Of a DNA stretch of 64,000 nt, positions 1 to 10,193 are shown piece by piece. The stretch comes from Pratylenchus scribneri (taxonomy: Eukaryota; Nematoda; Chromadorea; Rhabditida; Pratylenchidae). Under the pieces are notes generated by a model. That model ran no database searches. It had not been told where the DNA came from and saw only the letters and a program-made list of their open reading frames with translations. Made by a program: the position numbers and the translations under genes. The stretch's first letter is position 1, and each line of letters opens with the position of its first letter. The stretch spans positions 434,001 through 498,000 of the forward strand of contig JAQSEB010000021.1 in assembly GCA_030063045.1 (NCBI GenBank), in the 5' to 3' direction.

Positions 1-38
1 TTGTAAAGAATATAAAAGAGTAACCACTTTATAATAAT

Positions 39-426
39 CATAACTGCGCTTTTCATAATTCTTGACTCCAACTCTGCAGAAAATTTTTTATTGTCACCCC
101 GATTTGACTCCGGGTTTTTTTTATGAAAATTTAATAAGCTTTTCAAAATATGATAAAATTTGAAGAAAAATTTCAATTTTAGCCGAATAAAACAAAAAAT
201 TTATATTGAAAATAATTAGAAGGGGAAAAAATTTGAAAATTACAAAAAATGGTAAAAAGGGCAATTTTTCTGATAAAAATCCGGAGTCTACCGGAGTCCG
301 GAATCGCTCAAAATTTTTGACTCCTACTCCCGACTCCGACCTTTGAAAATTTTGACTCCAATTCCAACTCCGGAGCGGAGCCGGAGCCGGAATCGGAGGT
401 ACTAGTCGAAGTCGGACACAGCTCTG
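39..426. mobile_element. hAT-type MITE, copy 1 of a GGAGTC-rich family
   Basis: This short element has a GC-rich interior built from repeated GACTCC/CCGGAG triplets in an otherwise AT-rich region. Its ends match those of the copy at 59459-59836: one end reads CACAGCTCTG and the other is a degenerate inverted copy. The flanking 8-mers ataataat (31-38) and ataaaaat (427-434) agree at 7 of 8 positions, which fits the 8-bp target duplication of hAT transposons. It has no coding capacity, so it would have moved with a transposase supplied in trans. Confidence 0.65.
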
Positions 427-622
427 ATAAAAATATTTTAATTTATTAAATATATTCGAAATTGCACTCATCAATCGGATGATGAAATATTATTTTATTT
501 TACAATTTTATTTTTTATACAATTAATAAATTAAAATTAAACAAACACATTTTCAGCATTCAGCATTTAAAAAATATTAATTTAGATTTTAAATTCTAAT
601 GTATGAAATTAAAAAATTTCAG
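427..622. other. AT-rich intron or flank, no feature seen
   Basis: This stretch lies between the MITE and the first visible exon of paralogue A. It is AT-rich, has no open frame of note, and ends in a normal acceptor (aaaatttcag). Confidence 0.5.
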
Positions 623-1997
623 AATTGGATAGACTTGTCATAGAAGCAGAAATATTTCCAGAAATCAATGCCGAATATTTGAAGGTAAATTCATGAAGGA
701 ACAAGTGCATGAAAATATTCGTCAAGCATTCCATTTCATTATAGTTGGATTGGACAAAGTGCCCGAAGTGGGTGAACAAATGGCATTGGATGGAATTAAA
801 AAATTGTCTTTGAAATGGTTGCCACAAAATCGAAAAAGAGAAATGGATGTAATTTGGATGAGGTTATTCATATATTTTTATCAAGAAACTAAAATTCTGA
901 ATGATCTGAGCCAACGATATAATGAAGAATTACTAGAAAAGGAAAATGATGAAGAATTTGTAGAGAGAGATAATGATAAATTGGCCGAGAAGATATTCGA
1001 TTTATCTCCAGGTAAATAATAAAATTAGAGATTTTGTGATAAATTTTAATTAAAAAATATCTAAATTCTACAATACAACATCCTTAATATCTTATGGGGA
1101 ATATTTTTGAACAATTAAAAAATTTGGAAAATTAGTGGTGTACCATTTTTTTGAATAAAATATAGTGAATTTTGTAGAAATTTAGGGAACCAAGAAAAAT
1201 ATTAATTTATTTTGTAAGTGTAAATAAAATATTTTGAACCTTATTTTTAAAATTTTATGATTGATTGATTAAATTAAAAAAATTGATCAAATTTTATATG
1301 GCCTATTTTTCGAAAGGAAGCTTTTGAAAATATATTTATTAATAATAAAAAAAAATTAATAAATTACCTATAAATTTCAAGAAAAGCAAATATAGTCTCT
1401 GAAAAATTTAAAGATAATTTTTTTAGAAAATATTAAATAAAATAATTTTTTTCTATAAAGTTTTGAATATTTGTCAAAATTTTTTTTAATTTAGATAAGG
1501 AAGAAGAAGAACATCACATAACTAAACAATTGTCCAAAATCTATGAATTGCGCTTGGATATATCAAAAAAATTTTCAATTGAAATAATAAATTTTATGGT
1601 GGATGATGTATTTTATAACCTCGAACAAATGATTCAGAGCATAAATATGCTGGTAAAAATTGAAAAAAGAATGAATGATGTAAAGCCATTGCCATATTTG
1701 AAATCGGTCTATGACAAATATTGGTACAAAATATACAAAAATAGGTATGTATTATGAAAGCAAAGCTAAAAACTATTGACAAAAATTATTTATTATATAT
1801 GGGTTGCTGAAAAAATTGAAAATTTGAAAAATTTAATGATTGCCTTAGAATCTAAACATTTACGGATAGTAGATAAAACGGTACTTATCGACTTTGTATC
1901 CGCTTTTTGGGTCTTTTCGAAATTTCGGAAATGATATACAATCGACGCGTTGATCAACTTGTTAAAAAAAATTTTTTTGGTTTCGCATAAAACCCGA

Positions 1998-2513
1998 TGT
2001 GACGGGCTCACTTTTGGGAAATGGAAAAAGGGGATTGAATTGGGAAGGGAATGGGAGAGGTGAGCCAAATTAGAGTTGAAGATTCGAGTATAGCGTTCAA
2101 CGGTGGTTCGAAGAGCTGGGCGGTTGTCCAAAACTCAAAAAAGAGCTTAGGATCCGGCCAGTCCCGCCTGAATTAGTAATTCCCTTCCTAGACTCTTTAT
2201 TGTTATTTGACGATTGAATTCAATATTTTCCAACATCATTTTATTAAGTGAAAATGTGGTGAGTGAAATTAATGTGAATTAAAGGCAATTCATGGGAATG
2301 CGGTAAAAGTGATTGACAGGAAGGATAGGCAAAGGGCTGGAGGGAGAACGGATGGAACTGATCTGAAGAAGAGAAGAATGATCGGTTTATAAAGCATAGG
2401 GGGCGGAGAGATTCTGTCCAATGGGCGTTTAAGGTTTACAATATGATGTTGGATTTGTGAATAAGAAGTTAAAAAGAAATTAATTTAATATAATTGAATA
2501 TGAATATGTCACA
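1998..2513 (-). repeat. 3' LTR of the retrotransposon
   Basis: This 516-bp repeat starts TGTGAC and ends GTCACA. It differs from the 5' LTR at one base (GGAAAAAGGGG here, GGAAAATGGGG at the other). The TATA-like TTTATAAA lies at about 2386-2392, and TTTATT (AATAAA on the minus strand) lies near 2196 as the likely polyadenylation signal. Confidence 0.93.
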
Positions 2514-2530
2514 TGCCCCCCTCTATTTTT
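2514..2530 (-). other. Polypurine tract of the retrotransposon
   Basis: Read on the minus strand this is AAAAATAGAGGGGGGCA directly against the 3' LTR. That is the expected place and composition for the plus-strand primer of reverse transcription. Confidence 0.75.
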
Positions 2531-3025
2531 GCAATCGCCCTCGATTGAATTCTGTTATTTAAATGTGATTATAACGGTTATATTTGTTTATTTTTGAGTG
2601 TGTTTAGCGGTTATGTATTGTTATTTTTAATTGCTTAAACGGTTATTTGAGGAATATTTTTTTTGATTTTTTGCCAAAAATTATTATTTTATTCCTCCCT
2701 TTTTTTTTGTTTTGAGCGAAAGAGAGGGAGAGGACTGTGGTTTGGTGCGGTAAAAGAGAAATTTCAAAAATCGAATAAAAGGAAAAGTTCAGTCATTAAA
2801 ATGGAATTTAGAAAAGTCAAAGAACATTGAAATTTAAATAAAAATAAGTAGTATGAATTGAAATAAAATTAAAAGTGTGATGAAAGGATTGTGTAAATTG
2901 AAAAATATGAAAAATACAAAATAAAATAAATCATCAAATTATCAAAAAATCATCCAAATTTCATCCTCAAATTATCCAAATCATCCAATTCCATTTATTT
3001 TCCAAAAATCCAAATCCATTCCTCT
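2531..3025 (-). other. 3' untranslated part of the retrotransposon
   Basis: AT-rich DNA lies between the accessory ORF and the polypurine tract. I see no coding region. The separate stretch 3597-3814 between the accessory ORF and pol is likewise AT-rich and non-coding. Confidence 0.5.
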
Positions 3026-3596
3026 TTACATTTTCCAAAGTGGCTGTGGGGGGTATCCATATCCATAATTGTTATAGCCATAGGGGTTGAAATTGCGAGG
3101 CGGAGGAGGAGGCTGGGCTTGGCGATAAAAGGTACGACGGGGACGGCCACGATTATTGCGATCAGCCCCACCACGGTTGCGATTGTTGTTGGTGTTGAAT
3201 TGGAATTGGACGTGGCGAGAAGGGGGGCGAGCTGATGGACCGACCGAACGTGAACGGGCAAAACGAGGAGGAGGGGATTGGGTAGGAGAACGGCGTCGAC
3301 TTTTCCCCTCCTTTTCGCGCAACTATAACAAAATATAAATTTTCAAAATAAACAATTTTAATTGCCTTTTCCTCCTTCTCCTTTTCCTTATCATCAATTT
3401 CCATTTTGCCGCCCTTTTCGTCCCCTTCTTCACTTTCATCGCTAGAATCCGATTCTTCCCCCTTGTCATTTTCAATCTTCTCCAGCATTTCCAAAATTTT
3501 CACTTGTTGCTCCTTTATTTCCATCAAATGTGCCAAAATTTGATCGTTGAAAATTTGATCTTTCCCTGGGGCATCAATTGCTTGTTGTTCCGCCAT
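3026..3596 (-). CDS. Spliced accessory ORF of the retrotransposon, acidic coiled coil plus RGG/SR-rich tail
   Basis: Two exons, 3596-3354 and 3322-3026, join in phase across a 31-nt gap (donor GTTTAT, acceptor TTATAG) to give about 179 residues. The first exon begins MAEQQAIDAPGK, has a helical stretch with heptad-like spacing (LMEIKEQQVKILEMLEKIEN) and then an acidic Ser/Glu/Asp run. The second exon is basic, with SRRRSPT and RSRSVG motifs, a run of Asn/Arg/Gly around NRNRGGADRNNRGRPRR, a proline run, and a Tyr/Gly-rich end. This composition is typical of RNA-binding proteins. It lies where errantivirus-like elements usually carry env, but it has no membrane segment or signal peptide. The 31-nt intron is short even for a nematode, so a frameshift within one old ORF is an alternative. 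I do not recognise a named family. Confidence 0.55.
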
Positions 3597-3814
3597 TTCT
3601 TTTTGTTGATGAATGGAATGGATTTAGGGAATGGAACTTTTAATTGCCTTTCTTTCTGTAATTGAATAAATTGATTTGATGATAATTTAAATAAGAATAT
3701 ATAATATATGCGCGAAATAATTATAATTAAATAAATGGATCGGAAATGCCAAATTATTAATAATTAATTTATTTACAAAATATTTTACATACTTTTAAAT
3801 TCTTATTTAAATAT

Positions 3815-6800
3815 TTATTCTTCAGATTCCTCTTCCAAATTTTTATCGCCAACCCTTTTTACATTTATGAATTCCCTTAGGGGAAAACATTTTGGATGGA
3901 GAAAAGGCCTTAATTTATCTATGTGGATTTCCTCGATTTTATTTGAATTTGTTGGCCTTATAATTGCGTTGGGCGGCTCAATTTTAATAATTCTATAAAT
4001 CCCTATATATTTTGGGTCGAATTTATGGGAAAATTCATTTTTCTTTAATACCAAATCTTCTTCTTTCAATTTTGCCTCCTTTGTATTATTATTCAAGTCA
4101 TAGTAATGTTTGAATTTTTTACCGGCTGCATTTAAATTTTCTGATACAATTTCCCAAGCCGTTTTTAAATTTTTAGCTGTGATTTGTTTATAAATAGAAT
4201 ATTCTTCGCTTCCATTTTGTAAATTAATATTTAAAGAAATGTCTATGGGAAGCCTCATTTCTTGGCCATGAATAATGTAAAATGGGGAATCATGAGTTGA
4301 TTCATTAATTGAGGAATTGTAGGCCATAGTGATGAAGGGTAAAATTTGGTCCCAATTTGATTTTTTCTCATTCAAAAAATGGGTTAACATAGTTTGAATG
4401 GTTTGGACATAGCGTTCTGCTTGCCCGTTGGCACGCTGATGATACGCTGTGCTATATTTTTGATTTATGCCCATTAATTCGGCAATATCCTTAATGATTT
4501 CAGACATAAAATTTGTTCCTTTATCACTGCTTAGAGTGATGGGAATTCCAAATTTGGTTATAATATTTTCAATGAACAATTCTGCTATTGTGGACGCTTT
4601 CTGATTTCTTATTGGCAATGCGACCAAGTATTTGGAAAACGAATCAACGAAAATTAAAATGAATTTATGCCCTCTAGAGGACGTGGGTAAAGGACCGATT
4701 ACATCTGTATGCCAATGTTGGAAGGGTGTTTTGGGCTTTTCGATGGGATGGAGCGGAGAATGTATTGCCGGAACAGCCGATTTATTAAATTGGCAGGAGG
4801 CGCAACTTTTAATGAAAAGTCCCACATCCTTATCCATATTTGGCCAATATATCCTCTTTTTCATTTTCTTTAAAGTTTTTGAAATTCCTAAATGCCCTCC
4901 CACAGGAGTCGAATGAAATAATTCGGTTAATTTTTCTCTTAGAGGATACGGTATAATTAATTTTGGCGATTCATTTTTGTCCAAATAATATAAAATGCCC
5001 TCCAGTTCTACAAATTTTTCCATAATTGATTCAATTTCGGCTTTTTTCTTTTCATCATTTGGGAATTTATCTTTTAATGCATTGAAAATGAGTTTAATTT
5101 CCGGATCATTTATTTGCATTTCTTTTACTTTTTCCAAGTCAATATCATTTTCATTCTCATTTTCCGCTTCATTTTCAGTTTCATTATTATTGATATTTAA
5201 AAATTCATTTTTTCTATTTTCCATAATATTTGCTCGCGTGTTTACGGTATTAATGTATCTATTGGTGTAATCAGCCCATTTGTTCGATTTACCAGAGCGA
5301 TGAATAATTTTAATATTGTAGGCTTGAATGCCTAATTGGTATTTTGCAAGACGCCCGCTTAAATCTTTTTTGGTCAATAATGATGCGACTACACTATTAT
5401 CGGTTTTGACTAAAGTGGTTGGTCCCCCAATTATGTAGTGGCGAAACTCCTCTAAACTGTAAAGAACAGCTAGTGCTTCCAATTCATTGATGTGGTATTT
5501 AGATTCGGCAGGTTTTAAGACCCTTGAAGAAAAGCAAATTGGGTGCCCGTCTTGGAGTAAACAACCCGAAATGCCCTTTAATGAGGCGTCAGATTCGATT
5601 ACAAATTCTTTATTCAAATTAGGGGCAGCCAATACAGGGGCTGATTTTAACTTTTCTTTAATTGCCTTAAAGGCATTCCATTCATTTTGTGTCCATTTTT
5701 GTGGGGGCAAAAATTCATTTTCCTTAGTTAATTTATGCAGAGGGGACATGATTATGGCAAAGTCCTTTATATATTTTCGAAAATAGGAGGCAGCCCCGAT
5801 GAAGCTTCGCAATTCTTTCAGCGATTTTGGGGGTTCAATTTTGTCTATGACGGCTAAATCTTGGGGGTCTGGCCGTATTCCTTTCATTGATATGAGGTGG
5901 CCGAGATATTTTATTTCATTTTTGCCAAAATTACATTTTGAAAGTTTTAAACAAAAACCAAATTTTTCAAGTACATTTAGGAAATTCTCAATGTCCTCTA
6001 AATGTTTGTCTTCATCGCTACTGGCGATGATAATATCATCAAGATAGATTAAACAATTGGCGCTTAGATATCGTTTCATTTCCCGCATAGCATTCATAAA
6101 TGTATTGGGGGCACCGGTTAACCCCATGGGCATTTTAATGAATTGAAATAAGCCCATGAAACAAGTGAAGGCTGTTCTATCCCTATGTTCATCGAAAAGA
6201 GGGATTTGGTAAAAACCTTGCCTTAGATCGAAAGAGGAAAATAATTTTTTTCCAGCCACCTCATCTATTATTTCCGATATAAGGGGCAAATGATAAACTT
6301 CGCGTATTGTATAGCTATTTAATTTTCTGTAATCTATTGCAAATCTTATTGTGCCATCCTTTTTAGGTACTAGCTGAATTGGGCTTGCCCATTGTGAATT
6401 TGAGGGCTCTATTATTTTTTCATTTACCAAATTCTCAATTATTTTGCGGGTTTCTTCCCTTAGGTGTATAGGGGTAGGATACATTCTACTGGCTACAGGA
6501 GTTGTACCAGGAATAATGTCAATTCTGTGAGTTATGCTTCCTTTGTATTGATTCTTTTCATTAAATGCCCCAGAATGTTTATTTAATATTTCCTTTAATT
6601 TTTTCTGCCCTTCCAATGATAAATTTGTATCTGATAAATTAATATCCAATTCAATTTTAGATTGTTCATTTTGAGGAGAATTCGAATGAATATAATTAAT
6701 TTGTTCGGATTCAATAATTTCGAATTCATTTTCATGCTTTATTTCCTCATTTTCCCCGAATTTTATTGGAATAATTGAGTTTTCTTCAATTAATTCAAGT

Positions 6801-6838
6801 GCCGCGATAATTTCTCCTTTTTTGATGGAAACAGGCAT
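3815..6838 (-). CDS. pol: Pol polyprotein: reverse transcriptase, RNase H, integrase
   Basis: This is a single open frame of 1007 codons. Reverse transcriptase spans about residues 110-290, with QWASPIQLVPKKDG, SSFDLRQGFYQ and the catalytic YLDD at 265-268. RNase H spans about 405-525 with its acidic set at D417, E452, D480 and D523. Integrase starts with the zinc-binding HHCC (H642, H649 region, C679, C682). It continues with the DDE triad D712, D772 and E808, the last two 35 residues apart, and a GPY/F-like module near KYIGIYRIIKI. There is no chromodomain. The frame opens with MPVSIKKGEI, which resembles the linker that normally follows the protease, and no DTG/DSG motif is present upstream. 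It overlaps the preceding ORF by 44 nt in the +1 frame, so translation may rely on reinitiation, frameshifting or a separate mRNA. Confidence 0.93.
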   Translation of the reverse strand: MPVSIKKGEIIAALELIEENSIIPIKFGENEEIKHENEFEIIESEQINYIHSNSPQNEQSKIELDINLSDTNLSLEGQKKLKEILNKHSGAFNEKNQYKGSITHRIDIIPGTTPVASRMYPTPIHLREETRKIIENLVNEKIIEPSNSQWASPIQLVPKKDGTIRFAIDYRKLNSYTIREVYHLPLISEIIDEVAGKKLFSSFDLRQGFYQIPLFDEHRDRTAFTCFMGLFQFIKMPMGLTGAPNTFMNAMREMKRYLSANCLIYLDDIIIASSDEDKHLEDIENFLNVLEKFGFCLKLSKCNFGKNEIKYLGHLISMKGIRPDPQDLAVIDKIEPPKSLKELRSFIGAASYFRKYIKDFAIIMSPLHKLTKENEFLPPQKWTQNEWNAFKAIKEKLKSAPVLAAPNLNKEFVIESDASLKGISGCLLQDGHPICFSSRVLKPAESKYHINELEALAVLYSLEEFRHYIIGGPTTLVKTDNSVVASLLTKKDLSGRLAKYQLGIQAYNIKIIHRSGKSNKWADYTNRYINTVNTRANIMENRKNEFLNINNNETENEAENENENDIDLEKVKEMQINDPEIKLIFNALKDKFPNDEKKKAEIESIMEKFVELEGILYYLDKNESPKLIIPYPLREKLTELFHSTPVGGHLGISKTLKKMKKRIYWPNMDKDVGLFIKSCASCQFNKSAVPAIHSPLHPIEKPKTPFQHWHTDVIGPLPTSSRGHKFILIFVDSFSKYLVALPIRNQKASTIAELFIENIITKFGIPITLSSDKGTNFMSEIIKDIAELMGINQKYSTAYHQRANGQAERYVQTIQTMLTHFLNEKKSNWDQILPFITMAYNSSINESTHDSPFYIIHGQEMRLPIDISLNINLQNGSEEYSIYKQITAKNLKTAWEIVSENLNAAGKKFKHYYDLNNNTKEAKLKEEDLVLKKNEFSHKFDPKYIGIYRIIKIEPPNAIIRPTNSNKIEEIHIDKLRPFLHPKCFPLREFINVKRVGDKNLEEESEE

Positions 6839-8795
6839 ATTTGTGGGATTTAAAATTTAATATTGGTAAAATAATAGCAAAAAAGATGAATTTAATCCAC
6901 GAAATTATAGTGTCTAAAATGCGCTGTAATTTGTTCAATATTGGTTTAAATACATTTGATGGTTCACTTATTATTGTTTCATTCAGTTTTTTATTTACTG
7001 CATTTGATGCATTGGAGGCTATATTAGAAATCCATTTTTCGGATTCCTCTACTTTATTTTTTATCCAATCTCCTATTGAATTAAGATTGCATTTGTTGAG
7101 AATTTTGTCTTCCTTTAAAAGTGAATTGTATGCCTGGCAAATTTGGTGCCAACTTTTAATTTCATTATTTTGAGCTACTAATTTATTGGCTTGCTTCATT
7201 AATTCATAATTAGGAAGTTCGGATGGAATTGTCCAGCTGTATAAATAATTTCCAATTTGACAAAAATTTGGCTTAATGGGGCAAGAATCCAATCCAAAAA
7301 CACCGGATGTAAGATGGATTCCATCTTCCGAAAAAGATTTTCCCCAAAATAAATTATATTCAACATATTTTTCGGGACAAAGTCTATCTCCAGGATATTT
7401 TTCATTAAAATTCCATGTGGATATTTCATTCATTAAAATCGGGATTATTTTTGGACGGATTAATTCATCGCATTCCTCTTTATTTAATTTCATATTCAAC
7501 TTTTGCCTTTCCATTTCTCCTTTATTAGCCACATTTCGTCTAATTTTGCCTTCATCATCGGGCAAATTATATGCATTAAAATCATAAATATAGCATTCCG
7601 TAATATTTTGCTTAGAGCATTTGGCGACATTAACTTCAATTTTATTATCGCAATTTAATTTGATTTCACCACATATTTTATTTGCCGAAATTAGGGTAAA
7701 GAAAGAGAGAATTGTAATAAGGGAAAACATATAGGGCATAATTGGATATCCAGCCCGGCCTCTCGATGGGCGATTATGAGGGAAAATTCGTCCTCTCAAA
7801 TTAGTGGAATTGGTTGAATTTGGTGGATTTGTGGGATTGGGCTCTTTTTGTTCTTGTTGCCCTGAATTTCTGTTGGAATTTTGCCCAAAACGATTTCTAT
7901 TTCGTTGGAAATAAGGGGGAGGGCGGCGCCGAGGCGGCCAATTTTGATGTGGTGACCAATAAGGTCTATAATTATTAGGAGGAGGCCAATATGGATGTTG
8001 GAAATTAGGCAGAATATTATTTTGGGGATGAATAGGGGGAGGTGCACTGGGAACAATAGCATTTATGGTTTCCTTTTTATTTTCCGCCAATTGAGTTTTT
8101 AATTGTTCCACCTCTTTAGAAATTCTAATATATTCCTTTTCCAAGCGGGCTTGTTTGGTCTCTTTTTCATTTTCATCTGCGAACAAGCGGAGGTGAAATT
8201 CCTCTTTCTGCGCATTATTAATTGCGTCGGCAAGTGTGGCCGGTTTTACTTGCCTACAGAGAACTTCTTTCAATTCTTTTTTCAGCCCCTGAATAAAGCT
8301 ATCTACCGCAATGGATTGCCTTTGTACTGGGGTGTAATTTTTGGCGGTGGGATAGGCTTTACGGACAAGTTGCTCTATGGCATGGCCATATTCGGCAACA
8401 CTTTCACCAAATTTTTGCTTTCTACCCGCTATTTGAAGACGTGCCAATGTTTCGGCATCGCTATCCTGGGAAAATTTTTGGGTGAGGTTTGTCTTAATAT
8501 TTTCCCAGGTGTCTCTTTCATTCTCTTCCAGCATTTCATAAATTGCTAATGCTTCGCCCTCAAGGCAGGAAGGGAGACTTTTTGCTAAAATTTCCTCTGT
8601 CCACCCCAATGCATCTCCCACCCTACAATACTCTTTGACGAACTGTTCGAAATCATTCGGGTCATCTCGACCTTTAAAATGGGGAGGGGATATGTTTTGG
8701 AGCTTAGGGGGATTCATTTTTTCCTTAATTTCATCTAACACATCATTAAGTTCATTTAATCGAGCGAAAACATCATTTTGTTGGGGTTGGGCCAT
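6795..8795 (-). CDS. gag: Gag fused in frame to an Env-like membrane glycoprotein
   Basis: The 666-codon ORF has two halves. Residues 1-345 are Gag: a retrotransposon-gag core (ISPPHFKGRDDPNDFEQFV, then WENIKTNLTQKF), a coiled coil around 205-245, and a Pro/Arg/Asn-rich tail with RGR repeats in place of a CCHC zinc knuckle. From about 353 the character changes. A hydrophobic signal-like segment (353-371) is followed by an ectodomain of about 255 residues. It has ten cysteines (375, 382, 393, 401, 442, 473, 505, 512, 553, 569), N-glycosylation sites at 398, 595 and 605, and a possible dibasic site near 419. A membrane-spanning segment lies at about 630-648. This layout fits a type I envelope-like protein. 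An internal start at M353 or M356 could release it from Gag. The last residues run out of frame over the pol start. Homology to a known Env class is not established. Confidence 0.82.
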   Translation of the reverse strand: MAQPQQNDVFARLNELNDVLDEIKEKMNPPKLQNISPPHFKGRDDPNDFEQFVKEYCRVGDALGWTEEILAKSLPSCLEGEALAIYEMLEENERDTWENIKTNLTQKFSQDSDAETLARLQIAGRKQKFGESVAEYGHAIEQLVRKAYPTAKNYTPVQRQSIAVDSFIQGLKKELKEVLCRQVKPATLADAINNAQKEEFHLRLFADENEKETKQARLEKEYIRISKEVEQLKTQLAENKKETINAIVPSAPPPIHPQNNILPNFQHPYWPPPNNYRPYWSPHQNWPPRRRPPPYFQRNRNRFGQNSNRNSGQQEQKEPNPTNPPNSTNSTNLRGRIFPHNRPSRGRAGYPIMPYMFSLITILSFFTLISANKICGEIKLNCDNKIEVNVAKCSKQNITECYIYDFNAYNLPDDEGKIRRNVANKGEMERQKLNMKLNKEECDELIRPKIIPILMNEISTWNFNEKYPGDRLCPEKYVEYNLFWGKSFSEDGIHLTSGVFGLDSCPIKPNFCQIGNYLYSWTIPSELPNYELMKQANKLVAQNNEIKSWHQICQAYNSLLKEDKILNKCNLNSIGDWIKNKVEESEKWISNIASNASNAVNKKLNETIISEPSNVFKPILNKLQRILDTIISWIKFIFFAIILPILNFKSHKYACFHQKRRNYRGT

Positions 8796-10174
8796 GTTTT
8801 CGTCAAAGAAATTTAGAAAGTTTTTAAAGAAATTTTTAATTAGATTTTGTTCTTGAAGTCTTGTTAAAGGAGCAATATTTGTGTTTTATATATGTGTTTT
8901 TTTTTGTTTGTTTGTTTTGTTTATTTTTTTTTTAGATATTTAATTTAGAGAGGAAAACTTTAGGGGAAGAAAGGGATATTATTTGAAAGAAATGGGAAAT
9001 TAATAAAAATAAAAGTATTTTAAAAAAGGGGATTTGTTTGTTTTAAGGGTTTTAAGAGAAAAATTTATTTAAATTAGTTCAATTATTTGATTTAAAGAAA
9101 GTAAGTTGCTTTGTTTTGAATTGTTTTGCGCTGAAATTATAGGGAAATTAGTCAAATCCAGGATAATCGCGCGGAAAATGGGCAATAGGAATTAAGCAAA
9201 AGCAAGATTCTAAGTTGAATCTGCTGACTAATGAAAATGGCGATGGAATGGCTTTAGGGTAGAAGGATTAGATTGGGCGGAGCTTCTTCGGAAACAACGA
9301 AAAATGGCAGGCATCCTTTCCGCAGACTGTAGGGAAAAAGGTTGTGCCAGCTGCCCTTTATTTTGGCGATCGCCCCGATAAGAAGAATGCCAATGGCATT
9401 ACCCATTCTTCCACCAAAAAGTTCAAGGGAGACAGAAGAGTACAGTAACCTAAAATTATTTTTCCTAAAGAGAGTTGGGTGAATTCATTTTCATTTTTTT
9501 TAAGCCCAACAACGATGAGTAAATTCAGTGGAATTAGGTGAATTTTGCTTTGATGGCCATTATTTTCAAAATTTTGAGTCTCATTCTCCTTAATTTTGGA
9601 TTATTTAGATTGCTTAATATAGAAAATCACAATTTCCTATTAACTTAAAAATAGATGGAGAATTTGTATACAAAATATGCGGCATTAGTGTAGGAGATTC
9701 CTTAAAAGACTTTCAAATTTGCTTAAAGTCCTTTTTGATTTGAGGTCGGAATGGCGCCTTTCCAACCAGCTAAAATGTCCTGTGCGCACAGATTTGTTCT
9801 TTTCCTTTTTCTAGGCAAAATTTGAAAGTTTGTTTAGCGGCGAAAATAAGAAAGATTTTGGGGAATAAATATTTCAAGGATCTCATTGCCGGCGGGAGAC
9901 TCATTTGCATAAAATGTTTTAGATTGCACCCTTCTATCTTTTCTGACTTTCCGGCGGCGCATCAAATTCGCTGTGTCCCATAAAGATGAAATTGGGAATT
10001 GAGCGGCAATCGGTTTTTTGGGAGCGACCATTTTCCTTTTACCCCGCCAATTTTTTCCAAATTAATTTATTCACAAATATTTTCCTTCCATTTCTTTGAC
10101 TTTTTATTTTCCTCCAAACATTTCAAAATTCAAAGTTGGATTGCAAAATTATTTGGGTTATTTTTATTTAGGCG
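8796..10174 (-). other. Long leader of the retrotransposon with a possible 65-codon ORF
   Basis: About 1.4 kb separates the primer-binding site from the gag start. A basic 65-codon frame at 10031-9834 begins MVAPKKPIAAQF and contains MRRRKVRKDRR. It could be an upstream ORF, a remnant, or a spliced leader exon. I see no conserved domain and nothing else coding in the leader. Confidence 0.4.
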
Positions 10175-10193
10175 AATCCGCCTAGGACCTCCA
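10175..10193 (-). other. Primer-binding site of the retrotransposon
   Basis: On the minus strand the sequence directly after the 5' LTR is TGGAGGTCCTAGGCGGATT. It starts with the TGG expected for pairing to a tRNA CCA end. The paired tRNA would end ...CCTCCA; a U at the discriminator position is typical of eukaryotic tRNA-Gln, but I could not assign it with confidence. Confidence 0.65.

Noticed and set aside
4632..6047. Plus-strand open frames opposite pol
   Set aside because: They are antisense shadows of the reverse transcriptase and integrase frame.
8103..8549. 148-codon plus-strand open frame opposite gag
   Set aside because: Antisense shadow; no homology and no start context.
6795..8795. 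CCHC zinc knuckle or protease hidden in the gag ORF
   Set aside because: No CX2CX4HX4C pattern and no DTG/DSG within a hydrophobic context could be found.
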